Made by a program: the position numbers and the translations under genes
In this document: positions 10,201 to 20,968 of the stretch, in pieces
Layout of the letters: each line of letters begins with the position of its first letter
How positions within the stretch are numbered: position 1 is the first letter of the stretch
Assembly (NCBI GenBank): GCA_000934385.1
Contig: KN880491.1
Coordinates: 60,464-124,463 of the forward strand
DNA length: 64,000 bases
Direction: 5' to 3'
Origin: Cylindrobasidium torrendii FP15055 ss-10
Lineage: Eukaryota > Basidiomycota > Agaricomycetes > Agaricales > Physalacriaceae
The notes under the pieces: generated by a model
Told to the model about the DNA's origin: nothing
Database searches by the model: none
Seen by the model: only the letters and a program-made list of their open reading frames with translations

Positions 10201-12035
10201 TTACTTATGCGGATTGTACATGTACGGATGCGTGGCATGCGCAGGACCTGAGATAGGTTTGGACGCTTCGTGCGTCCGGGAGGCAGACGAACTGGGTCGG
10301 AAGAAAATGGACTTTTCCTTGATGGTCGCAGGTGCCGCAACAGTGGGCATGGGCCATGGCATACTTGCTTTCGACGACGGCGGACGCGGCGCCGGGGGCT
10401 GACTCGGCTTTTGCAAGGTCGGGGAAGAGGCAGGAGTGGTAGGGCCCTGGCTTTCCGTTGGCGTCGAATTGGTGTGTGTGATGGACGGCGGAGACGGTGT
10501 CGGTCTTGGAGGCGGGCTGGCCTCTTCCTCCCGCCGACGCTTGCTTCCTCGGATTTGCGTCGGTCGGGTGGAACTTTCCTTCAACCCGAGGGCAGTTGCC
10601 TTTAACAAAATCTGATGTCTGGAGCGAACATCAGTTTCGTGCTGCAGGAGACCCAGAACGAGAAAGGGTGTACCTCGACCGCTCATTTCCAAACCGTGTG
10701 ATAACCCAATCCCAATCGGGGTCACTGCCAGCATGGGTTGCCTTGCTCTCCTGCGCAAGATGTCGCAGACGGTCAATTTCAGCGTCAGACCACGATCCCT
10801 GGTTGCTGCCACTAGCACTTGCAGGAACATGCTGGGCTGCCATCACAGATATAGTGGGCGCCGACGTTGGTGGCATTGGCACTGGAGCAGGCGCAGGCGC
10901 AGGTGCGGGAGTGGCCGATGGCGCAGTCGGCGTCGACGCTGGGGGAGCAGCTGGCGCTGACGCAGCCGCTGGAGCAGGCGCAGGAAGTGCTTGAGCGGGC
11001 TGTGGTGGTGCATAGTAACCTGCTGGGGCTGGGGCGTAGGTGGGATATTGTGGGTATGGATACTGGTACCCTGGCGGTGGAATGTATGCTTGAAATTGAG
11101 GATGCTGCGGAGGTGGTGGCATGGGTGCTACAAAGGCGGGAGGTTGGCTTGGAGGCGCAGGTGGTGCCGACACCGAAGCAGTGGGCGGCGCAGGAGCAGG
11201 CTGGTAAAATGTAGGTATGACTGGATACATTGGTGGTGGTGCAGGCGCAGTAATCAAACGCGTAGGATTTCTGATCTACGAAGCGCTTCAGTCAAACACG
11301 CTTCCATGTATTCACAATGCATACCAAGTCGTCGCAGTTTCTTTTAGCTTCAGTGAGCATAGCTATAGGATCGACCTTGTTCTCGGGTCCCGACTGATAG
11401 CACTGCGCAATGACCAGAGGACTAGCGGCTCGCTGAACAAAGATGAGCAAGTGGTAAGAAGATCTGGCCTTCGAGCACGTACGACAAGTTCCTCTGCAGC
11501 ACTGTAAAATTCCCCGCACAGTTGGAGAACTCGCCATTGGAATTCATAGTATGCCTGATTCTGCGACGTCACCTCTGAATGTGGAGGGGCGGTAGTGCTA
11601 CTTGAACCAACGATTGAAGTTGCAGGCGTCACGCTTATACTCGCGCTCGGGGGTTGGCTCTCTCGTTTTCGGTTCTTGGAGCCCTTTGGGCGACCCGGGC
11701 GACGTTTGGCCTCGGGCTCGTACTGGTGTATGATAGGGCCTTGTTGTTGGGGATCCGGTTGGGAGTGTTTGCTATAATAGCATTAGATTTCACACTGAAT
11801 TAGTGTTTTCGAGAATAGATACCGACCTGGATGATGGACTCGTTGTAGACTCATGGTCGCGACTCAGTTGCCGCTCGACAATTTCCTCCTCCCCATCGTC
11901 GTCCTCTTCTTCTTCGTGACGCGCTGCGGGCTTCTGGTGGATATATGTTAATGCTGGAGGGATAGTGCCATCGTTGGGTGGGAGTCGTAGCGCATGCGAT
12001 AGGGATTGGTAGTGTTGCGGGTTGTGGGCATCCAT
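10201..12035 (-). CDS. AT-hook and SANT/Myb-like DNA-binding protein
   Basis: This is a predicted nuclear DNA-associated protein; targets are unknown. Exons in transcript order are 12035-11827, 11771-11483, 11432-11325, 11275-10680 and 10618-10201, giving 539 aa. Residues 92-102 form an AT-hook (RRPGRPKG). A helical segment follows at about 120-200 (YYEFQWRVLQLCGEF). Next is a long Pro/Ala/Tyr-rich tract (about 210-350) and a SANT/Myb-like stretch at about 358-412 (GSWSDAEIDRLRHLAQ, DWDWVITRFG). A basic and Pro-rich tail with KRRREEE ends the protein. The start used is the first in-frame ATG; the frame continues upstream without an ATG. The low-complexity tract is nucleotide-skewed (repeated CAGGCGCAG on the plus strand), so its exact length may vary between strains. 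Confidence 0.82.
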
Positions 12036-12594
12036 GGTCCGCGCGCGTTCAATCAGAGTCTGGGATAATGCCTTTGATATTGCAGAAATTGGCTCGAGGC
12101 GCCACAAGTTCGGAGGAGAATTCGAGCGAGGGGTTTATTGGGTGTGACTTGAGCTGGATCAGGATATGTAAATGGAATAAACCTCCGGAATTGCAGGGGC
12201 TTACTGCCGGAGGGGGGCAACTCGGCAGGTTCACTTCAAGAAACACTGTCAATTTTTTACCACTACCGAAAGAGGATTTTATCGATGGCGTCGTTTGGGA
12301 GGAGCCGCCGGGGTTGGTCCTGGGCTATTGAACGCCTGTGATGAGCCAAAGCAGGAGTTGTTAAGACCTAACCCTAATCCCCAAGCCGATTGCAATTTCT
12401 GCCGATGCGCCACATCACGCTTTGATATCTCTATGCCAAAAAACTGTATTGTACATCCACCGAAAAGAGCGCCCGAATCCCTATTGTTACATTGTACGTA
12501 CTTATGAAAGAAGACGAAGAATGGAAGGAGAGTAAGTGTAGTGTGGTATTGAGGAACAAAGGTATCAACAAAAAAGATTCCAGTCACGTCTCGA
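12036..12594. other. Intergenic region
   Basis: It should contain the promoter of the AT-hook gene and the 3' region of the DUF6534 gene, since both are transcribed leftwards. A single telomere-like CTAACCCTAA lies near 12366. I see no further gene. Confidence 0.4.
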
Positions 12595-14017
12595 TCATCG
12601 AAAGCTTCTTCCCCTAGTATTCCGGACGGGGATGGGTGTGAATTTCTCCTCCTTCGCCCGGATAGTCACGTCAGAATCTGGCCGTGGCCGTGCAGTGTTG
12701 ACTGAGGCGTCGCTGGCCATTGGCCTAAAGACGACAGAGTCTACTCGCACTGTTGCCTCTAGAACGGAAGCTGCGCCCTCGATTTTGCGCGGCTCCCGAG
12801 CATTTAGTAGAGCCAAGAATGATCCAACATATAACCGCGTGAGTAGAAACTCTATTGCTACAAACACGAGTGTGTTGGGCAGAAGAACATACTGTATCCG
12901 TCTCAGTGATTGATGAACTCTGTTCGAAAAGGTATCACTCACAGTGAACAATGCTGAAAGAGAGCAGGTGCTGGTTATCAGTCCAGAGGACAGACTATGT
13001 TGCATAACTGTCCAGATTCGAGAATTCAAGCTACGCCATTTAGTGAAGGCAATGTCGATCGGCGGGGCGACTCACTTGGTATGGCAAGTTTTGCTTTTGC
13101 GAAGATAATAACACATCGAGAACGAGAGGACAAAGTCTATGAAAGTCGAGTAGGCCAAAGATGCGTCGAGTGCCCACTGAGTAGACGTTAGTATCGATAA
13201 CATGAGAAACATTGCACCCACAGAAATGGAGGATAGGCCCTCGAATGTCGTTTGCTGATACCTGAAGGTCCATGTCAACATCATGGCAAACCGCGCGCCA
13301 ACTGTTCACATACATTTCATAGGCAAACACTGTCCCAATGCCAAATCCACCGGTGATAGCGAACACGACCAATGCGCGAAGTACATTCGAATGGTGATAT
13401 CCACCCACTGAGGACAGTTCAGTTAGATTGTATGGCTGCAAAATATCGAGAACGCACAGATCCAGATGCGTACGGTATACATGCTGTGTACACGGAAATA
13501 AGCATTGCGCACGAGTGGACAGAATGGCGCACGCACCATTGCACAAGGAGAATAATGACGACAACAACTGCAACTTGAAGCTGTGCGAAGGGAGTCAGCA
13601 AACACGGTGCCTTCGTAGGCCGCCGCTGATGCTGACCTTCATTGCCCTTGTGAACTCATTAGCGCCTGAAGCCAGCAATGTAGGTATGTTACACACCAAG
13701 AGACATATAAGAATTTGGAGCGGTCGCCAAAGTGAGTTACGATACAAGTGTACATTGCTTGGATGAGTAAAACGAGATGAAAGGTATCCAGGAGCCTGGA
13801 CATCTGCATTAGCTAGTTTACTTGACAAAGAGTGGATGGCGTACCATAAAACAGATACGGCAAGTTTGTTCAATCGCCCATCTTCTGGGTATCTCTGAAA
13901 GTAGATGTACGCTTGAAGCGTAGTGATGCCAAAAAGTATGCAAGCACCCAGGATACCCAAGAAGACTGCGCCCACAGTATTATCGATAGTGGGATCAGCA
14001 AGGCTCAAGGGCGGCAT
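12595..14017 (-). CDS. DUF6534-type seven-transmembrane protein of basidiomycetes
   Basis: This is an integral membrane protein of a large family expanded in Agaricomycetes, with no established function. Exons in transcript order are 14017-13845, 13795-13697, 13646-13637, 13580-13537, 13483-13458, 13407-13314, 13261-13076, 13030-12943 and 12891-12595, giving 338 aa. Family signatures are visible: LFGITTLQAYIYFQRYP in helix 1, LLDTFHLVLLIQAMY in helix 2, the VAVVVVIILLVQC and RIWI segments, ASLAYSTFIDFVLSFSMCYYL, and the C-terminal FLLTRLYVGSFLALLNAR. Seven hydrophobic stretches are present, followed by a soluble tail of about 60 residues. Exon 3 is only 10 nt (coding the end of W plus AMK), yet removing it breaks the frame. 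The start is the first in-frame ATG. Confidence 0.88.
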
Positions 14018-14647
14018 AATGGGAACGAAAAGAGAGGGAGCCCTTCGTTCCAGAGTCAAGGAGCGCGTCCTTTATATCAGAGCGGTGGCTTCGGGCAGCA
14101 AATGCATATGGGAGTGGACTGATCCGGACGCTGACTGCATCGCCAGGATCCCCATTCGCAGATGAACAAGAATAAAAAGAAGGAACATGGGATGTGCGCG
14201 AACTGGGGCCTCGCCACTGAAATGGTGAGAATATCTCCGGAAATGGGACGACGGGGCGATGCGAGGATCCCGAGGCGGTGGGCGACCCGACGACGAGGCG
14301 GGAGGCCAGTGAATTTCAGCCAGTAAATAAAATAAAACAGCGTCATGGAGAGTCATCGCTTTTTGCTTAGCCACAAGCCATCTTCGACTGGGTGCAGAGA
14401 TAAGTAGCCAAGGCCGGACGGTGGAGAGCCGGACTTGTCATATCCCCAAATTTTATTCTTTTCCTTAGTCCAATCCTGTTGAAGCACTATCCACAAAAAC
14501 GCGGTTACGATGATGGAGGAGGCAAGCGTACCCAAGAATGAAATGAAAGTCAACGCGTGAGCCAATTGGTGGCGTGTGTATTTGTCAGCGACCTTCGCTT
14601 GTTTCCGTTCCACACCGTCACATCCTCATCCATAACCTGCTATTATC
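14018..14647. other. Intergenic region with one doubtful ORF
   Basis: It separates the start of the DUF6534 gene from the start of the small WSPAGGW-motif gene, so two divergent promoters are expected. Within it, minus-strand 14353-14613 holds an open frame that reads like a small membrane protein; it is listed separately. Confidence 0.4.
14353..14613 (-). CDS. Doubtful small membrane-protein ORF
   Basis: The frame is open for about 86 codons and holds one hydrophobic segment (TFISFLGTLASSIIVTAFLWIVL) preceded by YTRHQLAHAL and followed by a polar tail with KIWGYDKSGSPP. It has no in-frame ATG at its 5' end. A real gene would need an upstream exon, and the only candidate (ATG near 14650, 39 nt intron with a poor gttatg donor) is weak. 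Its tail composition looks protein-like, so I keep it at low confidence. Confidence 0.25.
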   Translation of the reverse strand: MERKQAKVADKYTRHQLAHALTFISFLGTLASSIIVTAFLWIVLQQDWTKEKNKIWGYDKSGSPPSGLGYLSLHPVEDGLWLSKKR

Positions 14648-15042
14648 ATGGTATTGCGCCGTTTCGCCCGGATAATGGGTCTGGTTATCTAATGTGCTGG
14701 CATCCAGGGTGGTGGTGGAAGATATCCGTACCCGAAATACGTCTGGTCGCCCGCTGGCGGTTGGTGGGGTCAACCCAAGAACTGGAAGGTCAACACGCTG
14801 GTTGTGAGCGTCGGCATCGGCGCAATTTCTTTGGCATTGTTTGACTACTCTACGAAGAGAGAGGTGTGTTGTATCTACGTCCCGAGGATGGGAAAGTACT
14901 CACAAGTATTGCAGGAGCGCTACATTGCGCCCAAGAAGTGGATCCCGAGCCAATTGGTGCGTACTCTCACTCGTCCCTTCCTTCTTACTCAAAAGATGTG
15001 CAGTGGTCAGAAGTGAAAATAGGACCCAAGGATACCGCGTAG
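14648..15042 (+). CDS. Small conserved single-helix protein with YPYPK..WSPAGGW motif
   Basis: Exons are 14648..14650 (ATG only), 14708..14863, 14915..14956 and 15004..15042, giving 79 aa. The protein begins with Gly residues, then RYPYPKYVWSPAGGWWGQP, one membrane helix (VNTLVVSVGIGAISLALF) and a basic tail (YIAPKKWIPSQLW). Small proteins of this shape, with a YPYPKxVWSPAGGW motif followed by one helix, are widespread in fungi; from memory they are mitochondrial inner-membrane-type proteins, possibly linked to respiratory complex I. I am not sure of that assignment and do not name a gene. All three introns are phase 0, and the start codon is an exon on its own. Confidence 0.78.
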
Positions 15043-15493
15043 ACTGTCCACCAACCTATATACATCCACTCGCAAATGTAGACCATTTTCACACTCGGGA
15101 ACCGTACACCTGCAGACAATCACAATCCATCGTCCTTGACCACATTCAACACTATGCTCTTGCAGATACACGCATGCAGCATTGGAGTGCGAGTACCACA
15201 GGCCAAAGTCCACAAATCAAGCTCAATGTTCTGCTTTGTTCATGGGTCCCAGACGAGGCCTATACCCGTATTCCACAGCATCTTCTTTATTACTATTGAC
15301 ACGAATTCCTTGCATCCCGAGACCAGCGGTGATGATCTTCGGAACTCGAGGAAGCCGTTGCACTGTCGCCAAAACGAATCTGCTGTCTTATTCCAATCTT
15401 ATTCGGTCCAACGCTTCACTCATCATGCGCCTGTCTACTGGTGGGCATATAAGTACTTGGTCGCTGCTTCCTCGTCCTGTTCAGCAACGAGCC
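15043..15493. promoter_or_regulatory. Upstream region of the alginate-lyase-family gene
   Basis: A TATAAG at 15448-15453 lies about 40 bp before the start codon at 15494 and is the best core-promoter candidate. I see no further gene in this stretch. Confidence 0.45.
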
Positions 15494-16838
15494 ATGAGAC
15501 TCTCAACTCTTTTCTTCTTTTCCTTTGCCTGCATTGCATCTGTGCATGCCTTGGTCGTTCAAAACAACATCACCGTCGACACAGCCGCGTCGCAATGGCA
15601 TGCATTCGCCGATGAGGTGGTGCCCCAAGCTCCTTCGTCCTGGGCCCATCCCGGCGTCATGATAAACAGAGCACAGCTAGGTTTCGTCAAGAACAAGGTC
15701 GCTGTCGGTGCACAGGTAAACGTTGAAATCGTTACAACATTGGGCGACTCTCTGAAGCCTCATCCACATTAGCCTTGGTCGTCTGCATACCGTGCCATGC
15801 TCGACCACGAGCTCGCCAGTCCTACACGGAACCCTAAACCAACTGCCACTGTCGAATGCGGACCGACGTCGACGCCCAACAAGGGCTGCACAGAAGAGCG
15901 CCAGGACGCATTGGCCGCGTATGCCAACGCGCTTGCGTACTATTTCTCTGGAGAAGCGTCGTACGCGACAAAGGCCATCTCATACATGAATGCCTGGGCA
16001 CACACGATCAAAGCGCACACCAATTCGAACGCGAAGCTGCAGACAGGCTGGGCAGGCGCTTCTTGGGCGCGTGCAGCAGAGATCGTCCGTCACACGTACA
16101 GTGGATGGCGTGCAGCGGACATTTCGGCATTCGAAGGCATGCTCAGGAATGTGTATCTCCCTGTGGTTATCAAAGGCTCAAATAGCAATGGTAATTGGGA
16201 ACTAGGTCAGAATTGGCTGCGTTGGTGTAGTTCTTACAGACCTGACAATTGTGGTAGTGATGCTGGAGGCCGCCGTCGGAATATCTGTCTTTCTCGAGGA
16301 TAGCGCCAGTTACAATACGGCAATGCAAAAGTTCATGGGGCGCGTTCCAGCGTATGTCTATCTTCAGAAAGACGGTGCCTACCCAAAGGCTGCGCCGGGG
16401 AGCGGCCTCGACACGAAGGACAAGATCATCAGTTACTGGCAAGGCCAGCCGACGTTTCTGGCAAATGGCATCTCACAGGAGACCTGCCGTGATTTCACTC
16501 ACACTGGTGCATTTCCTCCATATCTACATATCGCAGAGACGTCGCGCATCCAGGGAAACGACCTGTACACTGGCGACGTCGGTGAGCGGCTTCGCTATGC
16601 GCTAGGCTTCCATGCACAGTTTGAGATGGGTGCCTCCAAGCCTGACTGGCTTTGCCCAAACAGGAATCTGAACAAGGGTCTGGGGCCCATTACAGAGGTC
16701 GGCTTCAACGCCATGCACAACCGCCTTGGCTATGGGATGACGAACACAGAAAACCTTGCAAAGCAGACGAGGCCTGCGGGGAGCAACTACCTCTTTATGG
16801 GATGGGAGACGCTTACTCATGGTGACAACACAGCGTGA
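15494..16838 (+). CDS. Secreted alginate-lyase-family protein (PF05426 type)
   Basis: This is a predicted secreted polysaccharide lyase-fold enzyme; in fungi the true substrate is unproven and may be a uronic-acid polymer. Exons are 15494..15715, 15773..16205 and 16258..16838, giving 411 aa. The start at MRLST gives a clean signal peptide ending near VHA (about residue 20). Family features are AHPGVM near the N-terminus, the alpha-helical stretch AYANALAYYFSGEASYATKA, QTGWAGASWARAAEI, NWELVMLEAAVGISVFLED across the second intron, the conserved DFTHTG and HIAETSRIQGND catalytic region, and WETLTHGDN at the end. It is an accessory-type gene between housekeeping loci, with no visible sugar-utilisation neighbours. 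Confidence 0.9.
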
Positions 16839-17060
16839 GCCATCCCAAAGTACGACGTATTCTCTTTGTAGTAACCAGGAACTTGAGTGCGCCGCTCTTC
16901 GAGAATTGACGAGAAATAAATAAGAAGATTGCATGCCCGATTCCATCCAATGCTTTGGTATATACGTAGGAACAAGTACACACTAAGGCTTCCGTATATG
17001 TAAGTAAAAACTAATTCAAAAGGAGGGTATCTATGATTGTAAAAAGTCTTGAGTCTTGAA

Positions 17061-20000
17061 CTAGTCATGCGCCAGCGGTATCCTTGCCGTTTGCTCCTTC
17101 GATAACATATCATCCAGGTACTGTAAAAGGTTGTCAGCATGTAATCCTCACTCTTGCAGAAAGATATATTCACCTTGTCCATATCATCCAACTCCCTGAA
17201 TGCACCGGCGTAGATATCCCGCACGGCCGGATGCAGCACCGAGGAATCCAGCGCCCTCCCAAACAGCATCTCATCCACCGCATCCAATCTCACCGCTCTC
17301 AAATGCGCATCAGGCGGCGCCGCGCGCGCCGCCCGACATTCAATCACTGCCAACATCCGCGACACCCCAAAGTCGTCTTGCGGGAGGAAAAGCTTCTTGT
17401 TTCCGTTCCGTGTCGGCTGGACAGAATCCGATGCGCGTGATAGCTGTTCCATCGAATACCTCGAAGAAAGTGACGAGGAAAGAGAGGACCTCGTAGCATG
17501 ATGTCGGTTCCCTTCCTTTTTGAGGAAACCTTTGCCCGCGGTGACTTTGCTGAGCAGTCTCTGTAGTCCCAGACCGCCGTCCTCGCCAGAACGTTTGACC
17601 ACTGTCTCCAGCAAGTCGGTCCCTTTGGAATCTGCACTGCGGTACTCGCCCTCGACGAGGTCACCGATATCATGCGTCTCCCCATCCTTGTCCATGTAGA
17701 AGTACCGCATCCGTTCTGGATTGGATGCATTCCGTGCACTCCTAAGCATGCTATTGTTGTTCCCGGGAAGATGGACGTCCAGGCCGCGCGCAGAATTGCG
17801 CCGCGACGTTAAAACCGCACGCTGGTTGTCTCTCTTTGCCTGCCTCTGAGCCTCGATGATTTCGCGAGGCGACCGTGGTGATTTTGGTTCTGCCCCAGAT
17901 GAAGCCTGGCTGGACACAGAATCGCGGTATCGATTTCGAAGGGCGAGCTCATCGAGCGGAGCACTGGGATGGTTCCGCGAGCGTGGGGCCGAGGCACGTC
18001 GTAGAATGAACGTCGGGGCCTCCTCTTCAAGGTCGTCCATCGATGCCAGCAGTAACACAGATTCCGCCGATCTTCGCTTCATTTCACGAGAAGACCGGTT
18101 GATATTCTTCAGAGTTGGGGGACTAGGGAATGCATCGATGACCTTGCTCGATGGATTGAGTTCACGTTCTACTTCGGCATCAGTGTCGTAACAGACATAT
18201 GACGGACAGACTGACCTTGTCCATTGGCACTGACAGTCAGTCCGTAGCGCACACGTACAGCGCTGCCCCTACGAAGCGACCTGTCCTCCACCTCGTCGCC
18301 GCCATCAACAACGCCATCTGGGATGCCAAACTTGTCTAGTCCAAGTTCAATCGCCTCTGCCACAGTGACATGCTTCGGGACCATGAAAACCTTTGAGAGG
18401 TCGATGCCAGACGACACTGACATACGCTGCGTAGTCGGACCCTTGGGTACGATGACTCCTGACGCAACATCAATAGTCATGTTGTCGGGAAGGTCCTTGG
18501 GATGGATGACCAGCTGGAGTGCGTAACGCAATGAAGAGGCCTCCGCAATGGGCACCGCGAGATGCTGAGCCGGAGGGTCGGGCCTCTCCGCTGTAGGTGT
18601 CCTTTGACCCTCATCTTGCCGCTTGTTCAGATAGAATTTGACCGCAGAATCATCGGTGAAGTCGTTCATATGAAGCTTGTTGATGGCGGGGTGCAGAGAC
18701 AATTGACTGGAAACCGAGCTGATACTGCCCATGCTGCTACGGTTAACCTTTGGAAGCATGACCGCCTCGACCATTGACTCGAAAATGACCAAAGGTTTGT
18801 CGTCGTCGCTCAGCTCGTTGGGAGCGCCCTCAATTTGCTTGACTGCCAAGTAGTAATCCGACTGGTCATCCATGTCGATTCTGAACCGCTGCATAGCCTG
18901 TTTGACAAGATCGCGCGCTGTTGTAGACGAACTGAGTAGCACAGTCTTAAACGTGGAGTCGGTGTCGAGGAGATCGCCCGCAAATATGCGCATGACATTG
19001 AGTTCCGACATTGATGTGATAGAGGTCGCCGCGGGGAGAACAAGGGAGCCCGGACGCTGACGAGCGACTGGAGGTCCAAGTCCAGTAGTGTTGGGGTCTT
19101 GGCGCACAGTGGAAGCTGACTGTAGACCATATGACGGACGCGGTTCGGATGACGGAGAACGGTGAAGATATTGTAGGTAAATGGCTTGCTGCTCTTGGTC
19201 ATGCTGTCGCAAGGTAGAAATCTGAGGAGGAGATGCAGACAAAGAGGCAGCGGAAGCACTAGGCTTCACAACCCTAACAGCATCGCGCTGTTGCTGGAGG
19301 GCGGCACTGGTCGTTGGTGATGTCGATGGGCGCGGTGCTGGTTCTGCCGGTGTCACGTCGGCAGACGCACGACGATCTGCAGACGAGACTGGGGCGCGGT
19401 CCTTCGAAATCTTCTTGTCTTTCTTTCGCCCAAACAAGCTGGACAGCACACCACCTTTCTTCTTGCCCTTGGCCTCGTCGCCGCTATTGTCAGAGAGATC
19501 AATGGAAGGTGATTTCCTGAGCTTGCTTGAGGACGTGCTGCCAGGGCTTCCGCGCCCATTCTCCACCTGGACAGGTGGAACGGGACCACGCGCCTTTTTG
19601 CGCGCCTGCTCCTTTTCGTAAGCGGCCTTTCTCTTGGCCTCGTCTACCGCACGTTGTTGCTGCATAAGTGCACTGGGAAGTAAGGGCCCCGTCGCGCCAT
19701 CGTCCTCGTCTTCCTCCCGAAGAACATCTGGAGTCGCCGTGAGTTTTTTGGTCTCAACAGTCTCTTCCAAATCGAAGCGCCGCGGTGCTGAAGATGCCGG
19801 CGTATGCGGGGGTGATGGCTCTTGTGTGGGCAGCAAAGGCGACAACTGAGGAGTAGGCTCGGCCGGCGGCGTAAGAGGAATATTGTGCTGGTCTTGCGTA
19901 GGCGTTGAGTCCCAGTCCATGCGGTCGTCGACGACAGCTGGCTTCGGGGCCTCCCTGGCTTGTCCGCGCAAGCTCGCTGCACGGACAGCGTTGGCTTCGG

Positions 20001-20690
20001 CAACATTGGGCGGTTCATATTCGAATGGTTCGAGGTCCCAATCTTCTTCCTCATCCTCGTCATCGTCGAATCCTTCATCTTCACCCCAAATGGCGGGCAA
20101 ATAGCGCGAGACATGGGCACGAGAGTTGAAAACGATAGATCGAGGCCCAGTGTCATCCCGCGTATCCGGGGACGGTGAAGGATTGTTTGACCCGCTTCTG
20201 GTGCCACCTCTTCCGGGTACAAGACGCTCCTCGATTTGAGTCGGTTTCGCCAGCTACGACTTCGTTCATCAGGCTGTTGCGGGGGCAATACAACAGGACG
20301 TACCTCCACATTTCGGTGTTTATTCAACCTTGCTAAGCGTTCGAATGGCGTTTCAATATTCTCAGCTGGAATATATCCGATTTCTTCTGTTTTGATGACA
20401 CGAACAAGCCACCAATAGCTGTTACTATCATCCATTAAGGAAAGGCTGTCCCCGCGCACAACATTCGCCTGGCCTTCGACTGTGGCTGCAAAGCTGTGGA
20501 ATGCGTATACAAGGTCAAAGTCGATGACTTCATTAGGGATGGAGAGCTCGGAGGTGAGGTCGTCGTCTTCATAGCCTATGCCATCGTCGTCGTCGTCGTC
20601 CTCAAGGACCGAGTGCTCTTCTTCCTGGCCATAGCTATCGTCCGTGAGCTCGTCGTGCTCTTCTTGTCGATTACGCAGGTCGTCGGACAT
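17061..20690 (-). CDS. Tea4/Bud14-like cell-polarity scaffold with SH3 and RA domains
   Basis: The SH3 region is of the Tea4/Bud14 type, proteins that recruit protein phosphatase 1 to growth sites and organise polarity. Exons in transcript order are 20690-20304, 20253-18216, 18168-17174 and 17120-17061, giving 1159 aa. The N-terminus is acidic (1-57). The SH3 domain covers about 58-117 (LVYAFHSFAATVEGQ, SNSYWWLVRV, GYIPAENIETP), followed by ERLARLNKHRNVE. Residues 167-171 are RSIVF, a match to the RVxF docking motif for PP1. A Ras-association-type domain lies at about 540-625 (VMRIFAGDLLDTDSTFKTVLL) and a second ubiquitin-like segment at about 740-810. The C-terminus is Ser/Arg-rich with a short conserved patch (RMRYFYMDKDGETHDIGD). 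It is divergent from the AC40 gene. Confidence 0.88.
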
Positions 20691-20968
20691 GGTGGAATGT
20701 GATTACCAGAGTGCCAGACTCCGAGATTGAATACTGGACAACGCATTAAAGACGGGGTAAGAGGAGGGTTGAGACCATACTTGGTAGATATGACGATGAG
20801 CGACTGTTGGTGATTTCAAAGGGCGCAAACGGAAGGAGTTAGACGCGTGAACAAGGGTGCATTACGGTCAGAATGTGGTTTCTGGCAGAGCCGGATTTTT
20901 GATCGGAAAGCAGCGCGCCACCATTGTGCATGATCGCGGCCCGGAGATCGAATTTTTTGAACAGCACC

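Noticed and set aside
10497..11257. Several long plus-strand frames rich in Gly, Ala, Trp and Arg
   Set aside because: They are antisense shadows of the Pro/Ala-rich tract of the AT-hook protein.
12363..12380. Telomere-like CTAACCCTAA
   Set aside because: Only about one and a half units, inside the chromosome between two genes; consistent with chance.
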